A stretch of 17,087 bases of DNA from Flavobacteriaceae bacterium (GCA_947482805.1 CANKLK010000033.1:1-17087), one strand, 5' to 3'. Shown: positions 6,512 through 14,622, numbered from the stretch's first letter. Translations and numbers: made by a program. Notes: a model not told the origin generated them from the letters alone.

Positions 6512-7633
6512 ATGAAAAAATATTACTTTTTATCTATTACATTACTTTTAACATTTATCATTTTTATTTCTTGTTCAGATAAAGATGATGAGTACATTTC
6601 AGTTTCACCAGTTATAGTTGACTTAACTCAAGTACCTTATCCAAAATTATCAGATTACAATTTTTTTGAAGGTCCAATAAAAGATCAAAAACCTTCGTTA
6701 GATGTTTTGCCCTATGAACCTGCAAGTTCATTATTTACAGATTACGCAATTAAAAAAAGATTTATTTGGATGCCAAAAGGTGTTAAAGGTACATTTAATG
6801 GAGTTAATAATGTAATTGAACTACCTGTTGGTGCTGCATTAATAAAATCATTTTATTATGATAATGTTCAACCTAACAATACCACACGAATTATTGAAAC
6901 TAGAATAATGATACGAAAAGCTAGTGGATGGATCTTTGCAGAATATATTTGGAATGAAGAACAAACTGAAGCTTATTTAAACATGAATGGTAGTAGTACA
7001 AGCGTAACATGGAAAGATGAAAATAATATAATCAAAACTGCTTCCAATTATCGAATTCCATCTGGGGGACAATGTCTAATTTGCCATAAAGTTGACTCAG
7101 ATCAGGGATCAGGTGTTGTATCGGTTGCAATACCTATTGGAATTAAACCTCAAAATTTAAATTTCAATTATAATTACATCTCAAGCAATGAAAATCAATT
7201 ATCCAAATGGGTACAGCAAAATTATTTAGAAAATGCAATACCATCTAATATTGAATCAACCGTTAATTATAAAGACACTTCAAAACCTTTAGAACTGAGA
7301 GTAAGATCCTATTTAGATATTAATTGTGCGCATTGCCATCAAGAAGGAAGTCATTGCTCTTATAGACCTATGCGTTTTGCATTTAGTGAAACTGGCAATG
7401 TTAATGGAAAAACAAATCAAGGTGTTTGTGTAGATACTCAAGATATGGCAGGTTTTCCCGAATCGTTAAGCAAAATAATAAATCCAAGCAATTTCAATCG
7501 CTCTATGTTGTATTATAGATTAAATACTGAAGAAGAAGGTTACAGAATGCCTCTTTTAGGTAGATCAATAATCCACGAAGAAGGAGTTAATTTAATAACA
7601 GAATATATTAACTCATTATCGGGTTGTCCTTAA
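6512..7633 (+). CDS. Diheme cytochrome c lipoprotein (SO2930/HNE_0200-like family)
   Basis: This 373-residue exported protein has a lipoprotein signal ending FISC (Cys21), followed by SDKDDEY, acidic residues of the type that direct Bacteroidota lipoproteins to the cell surface. Two covalent haem sites are present: CLICH at 188-192 and CAHCH at 272-276. The Met in RMPLLG (Met346) is a candidate axial ligand. The N-terminal part (YPKLSDYNFFEGP, YEPASSLFTDYAIKKRF, ELPVGAALIKSFYY) resembles the family known as SO_2930 or TIGR03806, whose electron partners are not established. The start at 6512 is chosen because it begins the signal peptide; an upstream in-frame ATG at 6455 precedes the promoter element. 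The next gene follows after 15 bases. Confidence 0.8.
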   Translation: MKKYYFLSITLLLTFIIFISCSDKDDEYISVSPVIVDLTQVPYPKLSDYNFFEGPIKDQKPSLDVLPYEPASSLFTDYAIKKRFIWMPKGVKGTFNGVNNVIELPVGAALIKSFYYDNVQPNNTTRIIETRIMIRKASGWIFAEYIWNEEQTEAYLNMNGSSTSVTWKDENNIIKTASNYRIPSGGQCLICHKVDSDQGSGVVSVAIPIGIKPQNLNFNYNYISSNENQLSKWVQQNYLENAIPSNIESTVNYKDTSKPLELRVRSYLDINCAHCHQEGSHCSYRPMRFAFSETGNVNGKTNQGVCVDTQDMAGFPESLSKIINPSNFNRSMLYYRLNTEEEGYRMPLLGRSIIHEEGVNLITEYINSLSGCP

Positions 7634-7648
7634 TAATAAACCAAAAAT

Positions 7649-9721
7649 ATGAACAAAATTAATTTCATTCTAGTATTTGTATTAGGTATACAAATAAATT
7701 TTGCACAAAACACTTGTGCTACAGCATTACCAATTATCGCTGGCACTCATGTAATCGATGCCATTAATGGAACACAAGTTTCAACTCCAGTATGTGCTGC
7801 AAATGGACCTGGGCAAACAGCTGCTGAATGGTATGCTTACACGCCAACTCAAAATTATTCTATTACTGTAACTTCTGATCTAAGTGTAAATATTTGTAAA
7901 GATACTCGAGTGCATGTATATACAGGTACTTGCGGAACTTTAACCTGTATAACTGGTGATGACGATGGCGGTATAATTGCTTGTAACTCGGGTAATACCA
8001 ATGCTTATTTATCTACAGCTACTTTTAATGTTACAGCTGGTGTAACATATTATATTGTTTGGGATAATAAATGGAGTTCTGCTGGATTAACATTCCAACT
8101 TACTGAAGCTCCATTTGTAGTTCCACCCATTGGCCCAGTAACGTTTACTTCTCAAAATATAGCAACGATAAATAGCTCTTATAATATTTGTGTTGTTGAT
8201 ATGAATAATGATTTCTTGGATGATATTGTTGGTGTAAGTGAAAATAACATAAGAATACACGGTCAAAATTCTAATGGCACTTTTACAATGACTGATTATC
8301 CAACTGCAGCGGCTGATAACCTTCCAACGTGGAGTTTAACAGCTGGTGACTACAACAAAGATGGCTATAATGATTTAATGTATGGCAGTACAAATGGTTT
8401 AACATTCTTTAAATCTAACGCAACAGGAACTGCATATATAAAAGATAATCCAGGACAAAATATTTTTTGCCAGCGATCAAATTTTATTGACTTAAATAAT
8501 GATGGTAATTTAGATGCTTTTGTTTGTCATGATGTTAACCCTAATGTATACTACTTAAACAATGGTTCAGGTGTGATGACTTATTATCAATCCAACAATC
8601 CGTTAACGCCCGGTGCAATTTTACTAGGAATTAATCCAGCTGGTGGAAATTATGGTTCTATTTGGGTTGATTATGATAACGATGGCGACCAAGATTTATT
8701 TATTGCAAAATGCCGTGGTGGTTCAGGAACTGCTAAATTCAATGAGTTACATAGAAACAATGGTAATGGAACTTTTTCAGATGTTTCAGTTGCTGCAAAC
8801 ATGTATGATCCAGTTCAAACTTGGTCTTCTGCTTGGGGTGATTTTGACAACGATGGTGACATGGATGCACTTGTTGGAGCTAGTTCCTTTACAGATGGTT
8901 CACATAAATACATGAGAAATAATGCAGATGGAACTTTTACTGATACAACTATTGGTACCGGATGGGATACAAATACTTCAGCAAATATTGAACATATTGC
9001 TTACGATTTTGACAACAATGGTTTTGTAGATGTAATGGGTGGAGGAAACAAAATTATGTATAATCAAGGTAATGGTAGTTTCGTTCCATTTAATCATGGT
9101 TTTGATGTGAGCGCTGTTGGTGATTTAAATAATGATGGATTTTTAGATTTTCAATCAGGAAATACATTAAGAATAAGTTCTGGAAATTCTAATAAGTGGT
9201 TAAAATTAAATTTACGTGGAATTCAAAGTAATAGAAATGGTATAGGTGCTCGAGTTGAAATATACGGTGCTTGGGGCAAACAAATTAGAGATGTTAGAAG
9301 TGGAGAAGGATTTAAGTACATGAGTACGTTAAATGTGCATTTTGGAATTGGAACCGCTACAACTATTAATCAAGTTATTGTTAGATGGCCGTCAGGTGTG
9401 GTTGATGTTTTTAACAATCTTAATCCCAATCAAACTTTGTTAGTTGTTGAAGGTGCTACTTTAGGAGCCAACTCATTTGAAAACTTTGTGTTCACCATGT
9501 ATCCTAATCCAGTTAAAAACATTATCAATATTTCAATAAACACTGCTAATCCGGTTGAATTCATCAGTGCCGAAATTTATGACTTAACAGGAAGAAGAGT
9601 TCAAGCTACTTCAGTTCAAAATCAAAGTGTAAATGTAGATTTATTACCTTCAGGTACTTATATATTACAACTTATAGACAGTAACAATGAAAACTACAGT
9701 CAAAAATTCATTAAAGAGTAA
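7649..9721 (+). CDS. Secreted FG-GAP/VCBS repeat protein with ASPIC/UnbV domain and type IX sorting tail
   Basis: This 690-residue protein has a Sec signal peptide (residues 1-19, cleavage after NFA), then a cysteine-containing beta domain (about 20-155). Seven Asp/Asn-rich FG-GAP-like calcium-binding loops follow between about 180 and 510, for example DYNKDGYNDL, DLNNDGNLDA, DYDNDGDQDL and DFDNDGDMDA. An ASPIC/UnbV (CRTAC) domain lies at about 514-600 (RNGIGARVEIY, VRSGEGFKYMS, VIVRWPSGVVDVF). The last 80 residues are a type IX secretion sorting domain: YPNP at 618-621, IYDLTGRRV and LPSGTYILQL. It is therefore expected outside the cell or on its surface, as a predicted beta-propeller. It is co-transcribed with the cytochrome lipoprotein, suggesting a joint surface function. 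Substrate unknown. Confidence 0.88.
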   Translation: MNKINFILVFVLGIQINFAQNTCATALPIIAGTHVIDAINGTQVSTPVCAANGPGQTAAEWYAYTPTQNYSITVTSDLSVNICKDTRVHVYTGTCGTLTCITGDDDGGIIACNSGNTNAYLSTATFNVTAGVTYYIVWDNKWSSAGLTFQLTEAPFVVPPIGPVTFTSQNIATINSSYNICVVDMNNDFLDDIVGVSENNIRIHGQNSNGTFTMTDYPTAAADNLPTWSLTAGDYNKDGYNDLMYGSTNGLTFFKSNATGTAYIKDNPGQNIFCQRSNFIDLNNDGNLDAFVCHDVNPNVYYLNNGSGVMTYYQSNNPLTPGAILLGINPAGGNYGSIWVDYDNDGDQDLFIAKCRGGSGTAKFNELHRNNGNGTFSDVSVAANMYDPVQTWSSAWGDFDNDGDMDALVGASSFTDGSHKYMRNNADGTFTDTTIGTGWDTNTSANIEHIAYDFDNNGFVDVMGGGNKIMYNQGNGSFVPFNHGFDVSAVGDLNNDGFLDFQSGNTLRISSGNSNKWLKLNLRGIQSNRNGIGARVEIYGAWGKQIRDVRSGEGFKYMSTLNVHFGIGTATTINQVIVRWPSGVVDVFNNLNPNQTLLVVEGATLGANSFENFVFTMYPNPVKNIINISINTANPVEFISAEIYDLTGRRVQATSVQNQSVNVDLLPSGTYILQLIDSNNENYSQKFIKE

Positions 9722-9736
9722 TTAACTTCTTTAACA

Positions 9737-9776
9737 AAAAATGCCTCAAAAGTAAAAAAACTTTTGAGGCATTTTT
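9737..9776. terminator. Bidirectional intrinsic terminator
   Basis: A perfect 16-bp stem (9737-9752 with 9761-9776) around an 8-base loop, with A-runs before and T-runs after. It ends the plus-strand cytochrome unit and can also stop the minus-strand GNAT gene, which ends at 9786. Confidence 0.93.
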
Positions 9777-9785
9777 ATTTTTAAA

Positions 9786-10283
9786 TTAAATTGTCTTTTC
9801 CATCACAAAATCATCCATTACAAAACCATTGCCAATATCTATAACTTCTTCATTGCTAATGGTAAAACCAATACTTTCATAAAAACGAATAGCTATATTT
9901 CTTTTATTAACATTCAAAATCAACCCTTTTTGATGACGCTCTTTAGCTTCATTAACAATAAAATCAATAAGCGCTTTCCCAATTCCTTTGCCTTGATGAT
10001 TGGTTAAAATATAAATTTTATGAATTTTTGTTTTAGGTTTTTTACTGTAATTAAATTCATAGGAAGCAAAACCCAAAACCGTTTCCTCTTCTATTGCCAA
10101 AATAAAACGGTGCTTTTTTTTATTAGCTTGTAACTGCAATGACGGAATACTATACATCATTTCCATCATATAATCGAGCTGCTCCTGACTCAAAGTTGCA
10201 CTATAAGCTATTGGCCAAACTGCTGCGGCAATGGCTCTAATGCTTGTAAAATTTTCGTCTGTATTTCTTTGAATTACAATCAT
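9786..10283 (-). CDS. GNAT family N-acetyltransferase
   Basis: This 165-residue protein has the GNAT fold signature: a beta-strand KIHKIYIL followed by the acetyl-CoA-binding motif HQGKGIGKAL (96-105), then LILNVNKRNIAIRFYESIGF (121-140), the usual second half of the fold. Members transfer an acetyl group from acetyl-CoA to an amine; the substrate here cannot be told. The open frame extends further upstream, but MIVIQRNTDEN at 10283 is a natural GNAT start and lies one base after the stop of the DUF1801 gene, so the two are probably translationally coupled. Confidence 0.88.
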   Translation of the reverse strand: MIVIQRNTDENFTSIRAIAAAVWPIAYSATLSQEQLDYMMEMMYSIPSLQLQANKKKHRFILAIEEETVLGFASYEFNYSKKPKTKIHKIYILTNHQGKGIGKALIDFIVNEAKERHQKGLILNVNKRNIAIRFYESIGFTISNEEVIDIGNGFVMDDFVMEKTI

Positions 10284-10284
10284 C

Positions 10285-10740
10285 TTATTTCCTAAATGCT
10301 TTTTCGTAATTTGAAATCCAATCTTCAACAGAGACTTTAGCTGCCAATTCTCCGATAAAATCAAATGGAATATCATCCATTTTTTTAAATCTAATACAGC
10401 TTTTCCCCATATCAAGTTTGGTTTTGACGTGTTTTGGATATTCGGAAACAAACCAAGATTCCAAATTTTTGTTGGCATAAATTCCCATGTGATATAAGGC
10501 AATAAAATTCTTTTGGGAAGCCAAATTAATAAAAGGCAATGGCAATTTCGGATCACAATGGTAACCAGACAAATAAATAGAATGTGGCACAACATAACCC
10601 AACATTCCGTAACTAATTACTTCTTCAAAGCCTTGGGGTAAATTTTCCTTTATAGCATTGCGAAGTTTTAACATGGCTTCTTTTCTATCTTCCGGTAATT
10701 CAGATAAATATTGTTCTGGTGTTGTAGCTTTTGATTGCAT
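10285..10740 (-). CDS. DUF1801 (YdhG-like) protein
   Basis: This 151-residue protein begins with a helix typical of the family (TTPEQYLSELPEDRKEAMLKLRNAI), followed by EEVISYGMLGYVVP and NFIALYHMGIYA, and CIRFKKMDDIPFDFI near the C terminus. These are characteristic of DUF1801 proteins of about 110-150 residues, whose biochemical function is not known. No signal peptide is present, so it is cytoplasmic. It is first in a two-gene unit with a GNAT acetyltransferase one base downstream. Confidence 0.82.
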   Translation of the reverse strand: MQSKATTPEQYLSELPEDRKEAMLKLRNAIKENLPQGFEEVISYGMLGYVVPHSIYLSGYHCDPKLPLPFINLASQKNFIALYHMGIYANKNLESWFVSEYPKHVKTKLDMGKSCIRFKKMDDIPFDFIGELAAKVSVEDWISNYEKAFRK

Positions 10741-10759
10741 GGTTTAATTATTTGTCAAT

Positions 10760-10767
10760 CAAAAGTA
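10760..10767 (-). promoter_or_regulatory. Probable -7 element of the DUF1801-GNAT pair
   Basis: On the minus strand TACTTTTG matches TAnnTTTG and ends 19 bases before the ATG at 10740. No clear -33 element. Confidence 0.5.
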
Positions 10768-10814
10768 GAAATAATTTTTATAGATTTACATTTTGATTTT
10801 TATAACTATTTTAT

Positions 10815-11119
10815 ATGTCTAGAAGTCAATTAAGAAAAGACAAAACTTGCTTGAATTGTAATTATGTTGTAGAAAATAAATTTTGTCCAGATTGTGGATA
10901 AGAGAATACCTTTTTTCAAAACTTTAAATAGATTGGTTAAATTTGTAAGCTATATTTTTGATGTTCTTTTATTAATCCAGATCATCATCATTATTAATGT
11001 AAAAAGCAAGTAATTCTGTTCCAAAAAAGCATCGATATGTTTTGAATTAATGTTTTTTTTTGAGCATCTTACTTTTAGCATTTATCGTATATACTTTATC
11101 AATATCCATTAACAATATC
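10815..11119 (+). pseudogene. Decayed DUF3667-like membrane protein gene
   Basis: An ATG at 10815 opens 28 codons that encode a zinc-ribbon start, CLNCNYVVENKFCPDCG, then TAA at 10899-10901 where DUF3667 proteins normally read Gln before Glu-Asn/Lys-Thr. In-frame ENTFFQNFK follows the stop, then further stops. Other frames keep hydrophobic pieces: RLVKFVSYIFDVLLL (from 10930) and LSILLLAFIVYTLS, just before the M28 start. This looks like a DUF3667 gene with a nonsense mutation, frameshifts and a large internal loss; intact members are about 200-350 residues. A short functional zinc-ribbon peptide is less likely. Confidence 0.6.
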
Positions 11120-12157
11120 ATGATTAGAAAAACAATTGCATTATTACTTTTCTCGTTTGTATTTTTAAACTGTTCAGGCCAGAAAACTGTCGTAGCGGTA
11201 AAACCTGTTGATCATTCAAAAAATAATTATATTGATATTATTTCTAGAGAAAGCCTAGAACAAAACCTTGAAATTATTGCTTCTGATGGTATGGAAGGAC
11301 GAGAAACCGGAAGTGAAGGTCAGAAAAAAGCAGGACGCTATATTATTGATTGGTATATAAGTCATGGTATCAGTTTTCCGAAAGGAGCAACCAATTATTA
11401 CCAACACATTCCAGCTGCTTTTTTAAATGCAAAATACAACGAAAATCTTACCGATTCTGAAAATATTTGGGCATTTATAGAAGGTTCTGAAAAACCAAAT
11501 GAGATCGTGATAATTTCAGCTCATTATGATCACGTGGGTATTAGGAAAGGAGAAATCTACAATGGCGCCGATGATGATGGCTCAGGAACAGTTGCTATTA
11601 TGGAAATTGCCGCTGCATTTCAAAAAGCAAAGGATGAAGGTCATGGTCCTAAACGTTCCGTCTTAATTCTGCATATGACAGGCGAAGAACATGGTTTACA
11701 TGGTTCTCGTTTTTATTCTGAAAATCCACTTTTTCCTTTAGCCAATACAGTTGCCGATGTAAATATTGATATGATTGGAAGACGCGATCCGTTTCACGAA
11801 GATTCTAATAACTATATATATTTGATTGGCTCTGATTATTTATCAACCGATTTATTCAATGTCTGTGAAGAAGTAAATAAGAAATATAACTTACTCACAT
11901 TAGATTATAAATACAACGATAAAAAAGATCCCAATCGTTTTTACTATCGTTCCGATCATTATAATTTTGCCAAAAATGGTATTCCATCAGTATTCCTTTT
12001 CAACGGAACACATGAAGATTATCACAAAGCTACTGATGAAGTAACTAAAATTGAGTTTGATGCATTAACCAAAAGAACTCAATATGCCTTTGCCATTGCG
12101 TGGGAAATTGCTAATAGAAAAGACATATTAATAGTAGATAAAACGGATGGTCGATAA
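11120..12157 (+). CDS. M28 family zinc aminopeptidase, lipoprotein
   Basis: This 345-residue exported peptidase has a lipoprotein signal ending FLNC (Cys18). The co-catalytic zinc motifs of family M28 are present: H135 in SAHYDH, D151/D152 in YNGADDDGSG, the catalytic GEE at 188-190, D217 in NIDMIGR and H302 in EDYHKATD. Members remove N-terminal residues from peptides; the lipid anchor places this one on a membrane facing the periplasm or outside. The ATG at 11120 begins the signal peptide. The in-frame upstream extension (from 11060) is hydrophobic debris of the decayed DUF3667 gene, so it is excluded. The gene is followed by a strong terminator. Confidence 0.9.
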   Translation: MIRKTIALLLFSFVFLNCSGQKTVVAVKPVDHSKNNYIDIISRESLEQNLEIIASDGMEGRETGSEGQKKAGRYIIDWYISHGISFPKGATNYYQHIPAAFLNAKYNENLTDSENIWAFIEGSEKPNEIVIISAHYDHVGIRKGEIYNGADDDGSGTVAIMEIAAAFQKAKDEGHGPKRSVLILHMTGEEHGLHGSRFYSENPLFPLANTVADVNIDMIGRRDPFHEDSNNYIYLIGSDYLSTDLFNVCEEVNKKYNLLTLDYKYNDKKDPNRFYYRSDHYNFAKNGIPSVFLFNGTHEDYHKATDEVTKIEFDALTKRTQYAFAIAWEIANRKDILIVDKTDGR

Positions 12158-12170
12158 GTGATACAAACAA

Positions 12171-12198
12171 AAAAAGTCCTGAAATTTCAGGACTTTTT
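12171..12198. terminator. Bidirectional intrinsic terminator
   Basis: A perfect 28-base palindrome: AAAAAGTCCTGAAA followed directly by its complement. It closes the M28 gene on the plus strand, and on the minus strand the tRNA-His transcript that ends just upstream. Confidence 0.9.
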
Positions 12199-12205
12199 AG
12201 TTAAG

Positions 12206-12280
12206 GGTGGCTGACCGGGTTCGAACCGGCGACCCTCGGCACCACAAACCAATACTCTAACCAGCTGAGCTACAACCACC
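12206..12280 (-). tRNA. tRNA-His (anticodon GTG)
   Basis: On the minus strand a full cloverleaf folds: acceptor GTGGTTG/CAGCCAC, D arm GCTC...GAGT, anticodon loop TTGTGGT with GTG at 34-36, T arm GCCGG-TTCGAAC-CCGGT. The extra 5' G (position -1, base 12280) opposite C73 (base 12206) is the histidine identity signature. The CCA end is not encoded; CCTTAA follows. It is transcribed from a promoter at 12295-12302. Confidence 0.95.
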
Positions 12281-12294
12281 ATTTTTAACGAGTG

Positions 12295-12302
12295 CAAATA
12301 TA
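12295..12302 (-). promoter_or_regulatory. Probable -7 element of tRNA-His
   Basis: TATATTTG on the minus strand is an exact TAnnTTTG match and ends 14 bases before the tRNA. TTGG about 24 bases upstream is a weak -33 candidate. Confidence 0.55.
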
Positions 12303-12342
12303 GTATAAATTCTATTCTACCTCCAAGAAAAAAATTAAAAAG

Positions 12343-13059
12343 TTACTTTAAATCGCTTAAGCTATTAACAGCTAAATATCTTTCAACCGTGAAACCTTCA
12401 GCATATTCTACGCCTACTAATCGTCCAAAATCCTGAGAACGATAATGAATACTTTCTAAGAAGTTTTTAGTGGCAATTGGTGTTTGAGGTTCATTCGAAT
12501 TTTCAGAATAAAACTGTGAGGAATAGGCCAAAATACTATCTGTTTTTTTATCTATAAATCCAGTAATATCAACTACAAAATCAGGTTCAATGTTTTCCCA
12601 TTGAATATAATGATAAACCCTTTTGGGACGCCAAGCTTCTTGCTTTTCACCATCAAGAGTTGTTTCAATTTTTATCAAACCAGAAAGAAAACAGGAATCA
12701 GAAACAAGTATGCTTCCTTTAGCATGATCTATATGTCGGTCGCGAATGGCATTGCAAAGCACAATTTCAGGCTGGTATTTACGAATCATTTTTACAATTT
12801 CCAATTGATGTGCTTCATCATTAACAAAAAAACCATCACGCATATTTAGGTTTTCACGAATTGCAATTCCCAAAATATCAGCAGCAATTGCCGATTCAGA
12901 ATCACGAATTTCAACCGACCCACGCGTTCCCAATTCGCCGCGAGTTAAATCGATAATACCAACCTTTTTACCCAATGAAATTTCTTTTGCAATGGTACCA
13001 CTACAACCTAACTCTACATCATCTGGATGTGCTCCAAAAGCTAGTATATCTAATTTCAT
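12343..13059 (-). CDS. bshB1: Bacillithiol biosynthesis deacetylase BshB1
   Basis: This 238-residue, cytoplasmic PIG-L/LmbE-family zinc deacetylase would remove the acetyl group from N-acetylglucosaminyl-malate, the second step of bacillithiol synthesis. The zinc motif AHPDD is at 10-14 (His11, Asp14) and the third ligand His112 is in RDRHIDH. DLTRGELGTRGS (37-48) and YSSQFYSE near the C terminus are typical of the BshB1 subfamily. Length is normal and the start is unambiguous (MKLDILAFGAHPDD). The other bacillithiol genes (bshA, bshC) are not in this window. It lies downstream of menF across a heptad repeat tract, with its own likely promoter at the tract edge. Confidence 0.92.
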   Translation of the reverse strand: MKLDILAFGAHPDDVELGCSGTIAKEISLGKKVGIIDLTRGELGTRGSVEIRDSESAIAADILGIAIRENLNMRDGFFVNDEAHQLEIVKMIRKYQPEIVLCNAIRDRHIDHAKGSILVSDSCFLSGLIKIETTLDGEKQEAWRPKRVYHYIQWENIEPDFVVDITGFIDKKTDSILAYSSQFYSENSNEPQTPIATKNFLESIHYRSQDFGRLVGVEYAEGFTVERYLAVNSLSDLK

Positions 13060-13085
13060 ATTTTTTAATATTAGTTATTTAACTT

Positions 13086-13093
13086 CAAAATTA
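13086..13093 (-). promoter_or_regulatory. Possible bshB1 -7 element at the edge of the repeat tract
   Basis: On the minus strand TAATTTTG fits TAnnTTTG, 26 bases before the bshB1 ATG. Its first bases belong to the last TTGATAA unit, and upstream units put TTG at 11, 18 and 25 bases, so one could serve as a -33 element. Confidence 0.35.
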
Positions 13094-13139
13094 TCAATTA
13101 TCAATTATCAATTATCAATTATCAATTATCAATTATCAA
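13091..13139. repeat. Seven exact tandem copies of TTATCAA (TTGATAA on the minus strand)
   Basis: Forty-nine bases of perfect 7-base repeats between menF and bshB1. The menF stop TGA (13138-13136) is formed inside the last unit, followed at once by an in-frame TAA. Confidence 0.95.
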
Positions 13140-14200
13140 TTTATAATCTTTTTCATAGTCATAGATTTATTGACCGTTTCCATATATTCATCCACCGGAT
13201 TACTTTCTTTTGTAATGCCACAACCAACAAACAGGTGTGCCTTGTTTTTGATGATTTTCATACATCTTAAATTGACAAATAAATCGGTTTGCAAAGTTCT
13301 GAAAGTAACAAAATCAATATTCAGTTCACCTAAAAACCCTGAATAATATTCACGATTATAGCCTTCGTTTTGAAGTATGAATTCCTTTGCTTCCTGTTTA
13401 GGCAAACCGCAAACCGCCGAAGTAGGATGTAAAGCCAATATAATTTTTTTTATTGATTTCTTAGATTTCAATTGGGCTAAAATATCAGTTTTTATATGCC
13501 ACAAATTTCCAGCTTTGACTGAATAAGGACTTGAAATTGTTACTTCTTTTGCCAAACCTTCTAAACTATCTACAATAAAATCAGTTACTAATTGCTGTTC
13601 TATTTTCTCTTTATCGTTCCAAATAATAGTTTCGGAGCTTGTTGCTAAATGGGTTCCGGCAAGTGCTACTGTTTTTAAAGTATTACCATTCGTTTTTAAA
13701 AATTGTTCTGGTGATGCGCCAAGCCAAGTGCCAATTTTTGGATGAAAAAAACAATACTTGAAAGCATTTGAATAAAGACTAATCATTTTATTCATGGTGA
13801 TTTCAATTTCAAAATCAGGAATAGCGATTTCTTCCTTTCGGGATAAAACTACTTTAGAAAACTTATTTTCTTTGATAGCTTTTACAGCCTTGGCAACTAA
13901 ATCTTCGAAAAAATCGTTGCTAATTGCACTATTTATTGTTGAAGTCTTCTTTTCAAAAAAATAATCGGACGAATTCACACTATCCACATATACATCGGAA
14001 TGTTCCAAGGGAATAAAAGGAATTTCCTCAGCATCAAAGGGCGCAAAAACAAACCCTTTTTCTTCAAAATTTTCCAGAAAATACAGATGATCATTCTTTT
14101 GAAACACACCGATAATCCTATCTGAATCAGGCTTACAAAACAACACAAAGGGCAATTGTTGTTCTTGATGTGTTTTGACTTTTATGAATAAATCAGTCAT
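13136..14200 (-). CDS. menF: Isochorismate synthase (chorismate-binding enzyme)
   Basis: This 354-residue enzyme converts chorismate to isochorismate, the first committed step to menaquinone. It is a single chorismate-binding domain. FSKVVLSR (Lys116) matches the position of the water-activating lysine; the domain also shows TWLGASPEQF (158-167), LAGTH (180-184), the LHPTSAVCGLP block (257-267), SGFLGELN (287-294, with a magnesium-binding Glu) and GCGIT (327-331). EntC-like siderophore enzymes look similar, but no siderophore genes are nearby and Flavobacterium relatives use menaquinone. Its ATG overlaps the stop of the thioesterase gene in TAATG, so the two are translationally coupled. Confidence 0.88.
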   Translation of the reverse strand: MTDLFIKVKTHQEQQLPFVLFCKPDSDRIIGVFQKNDHLYFLENFEEKGFVFAPFDAEEIPFIPLEHSDVYVDSVNSSDYFFEKKTSTINSAISNDFFEDLVAKAVKAIKENKFSKVVLSRKEEIAIPDFEIEITMNKMISLYSNAFKYCFFHPKIGTWLGASPEQFLKTNGNTLKTVALAGTHLATSSETIIWNDKEKIEQQLVTDFIVDSLEGLAKEVTISSPYSVKAGNLWHIKTDILAQLKSKKSIKKIILALHPTSAVCGLPKQEAKEFILQNEGYNREYYSGFLGELNIDFVTFRTLQTDLFVNLRCMKIIKNKAHLFVGCGITKESNPVDEYMETVNKSMTMKKIIN

Positions 14201-14622
14201 TATCTTCTTGGTAAAATCATGTTAGTCAGTTTGCATAGTGAAATCAATTTCCCCTGTTCATCAGTAATTTTTATTTCCCAAAGATGAATACTTCTCCCCT
14301 GATGTAAAATTTTTGCGGTGCAAAAAACTGTTCCTTCTCGTTTGCTTCTTAAATGATTTGCCGAAATTTCAATCCCACGAGCTTCTTGTTTTTCAGCATT
14401 AATAAACAGTAACGAAGCAGCGCTTCCAACACTTTCTGCCAAAGCCACTGTTGCTCCACCATGAAGCAATCCCATCGGTTGATGCACTCTAGAATTTACA
14501 GGCATTTTTGCAGTTAAAAAATCTTCTCCAGCATCAATATACTCTATTTCTAAAGTGTTCATCAAAGTATTTTTACACCAATCGTTGCAAAGTTGGAGAA
14601 TTTTATTTTTATCGAATAACAT
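14200..14622 (-). CDS. PaaI-type hotdog thioesterase, probable 1,4-dihydroxy-2-naphthoyl-CoA thioesterase
   Basis: This 140-residue single-domain hotdog protein has the family's active site: HQPMGLLHGGATVALAES at 47-64, with HGG at 54-56 and the catalytic Glu63 on the following helix, then GIEISANHLRS and the strand GTVFCTAKILHQGRS. Members hydrolyse acyl- or aryl-CoA thioesters. Coupling to isochorismate synthase (one-base overlap) suggests it acts in the same pathway, releasing 1,4-dihydroxy-2-naphthoate from its CoA ester (a MenI role); this is inferred from context and is not proven by sequence. A phenylacetate or general acyl-CoA role is the alternative. Confidence 0.82.
   Translation of the reverse strand: MLFDKNKILQLCNDWCKNTLMNTLEIEYIDAGEDFLTAKMPVNSRVHQPMGLLHGGATVALAESVGSAASLLFINAEKQEARGIEISANHLRSKREGTVFCTAKILHQGRSIHLWEIKITDEQGKLISLCKLTNMILPRR

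Noticed and set aside
8643..8915. Second-frame ORF inside the secreted repeat protein
   Set aside because: A shadow frame created by the repetitive Asp/Asn-rich codons; no start signal or family match.
9786..10595. A 269-codon open frame extending the GNAT gene upstream
   Set aside because: The extra N-terminal part overlaps the DUF1801 gene in another frame and has no GNAT similarity; the ATG at 10283 fits the family and spacing.
11060..11119. Upstream TTG extension of the M28 peptidase
   Set aside because: It would place 20 hydrophobic residues before a good lipoprotein signal; the residues look like a DUF3667 remnant.
13091..13139. The heptad tract as a CRISPR array or replication iteron set
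   Set aside because: Units are contiguous with no spacers, and no cas or rep gene is nearby.
12992..13270. Open frame across the heptad repeats encoding INYQLSI repeats
   Set aside because: A product of translating a 7-base tandem repeat; it overlaps bshB1 and menF on the other strand.
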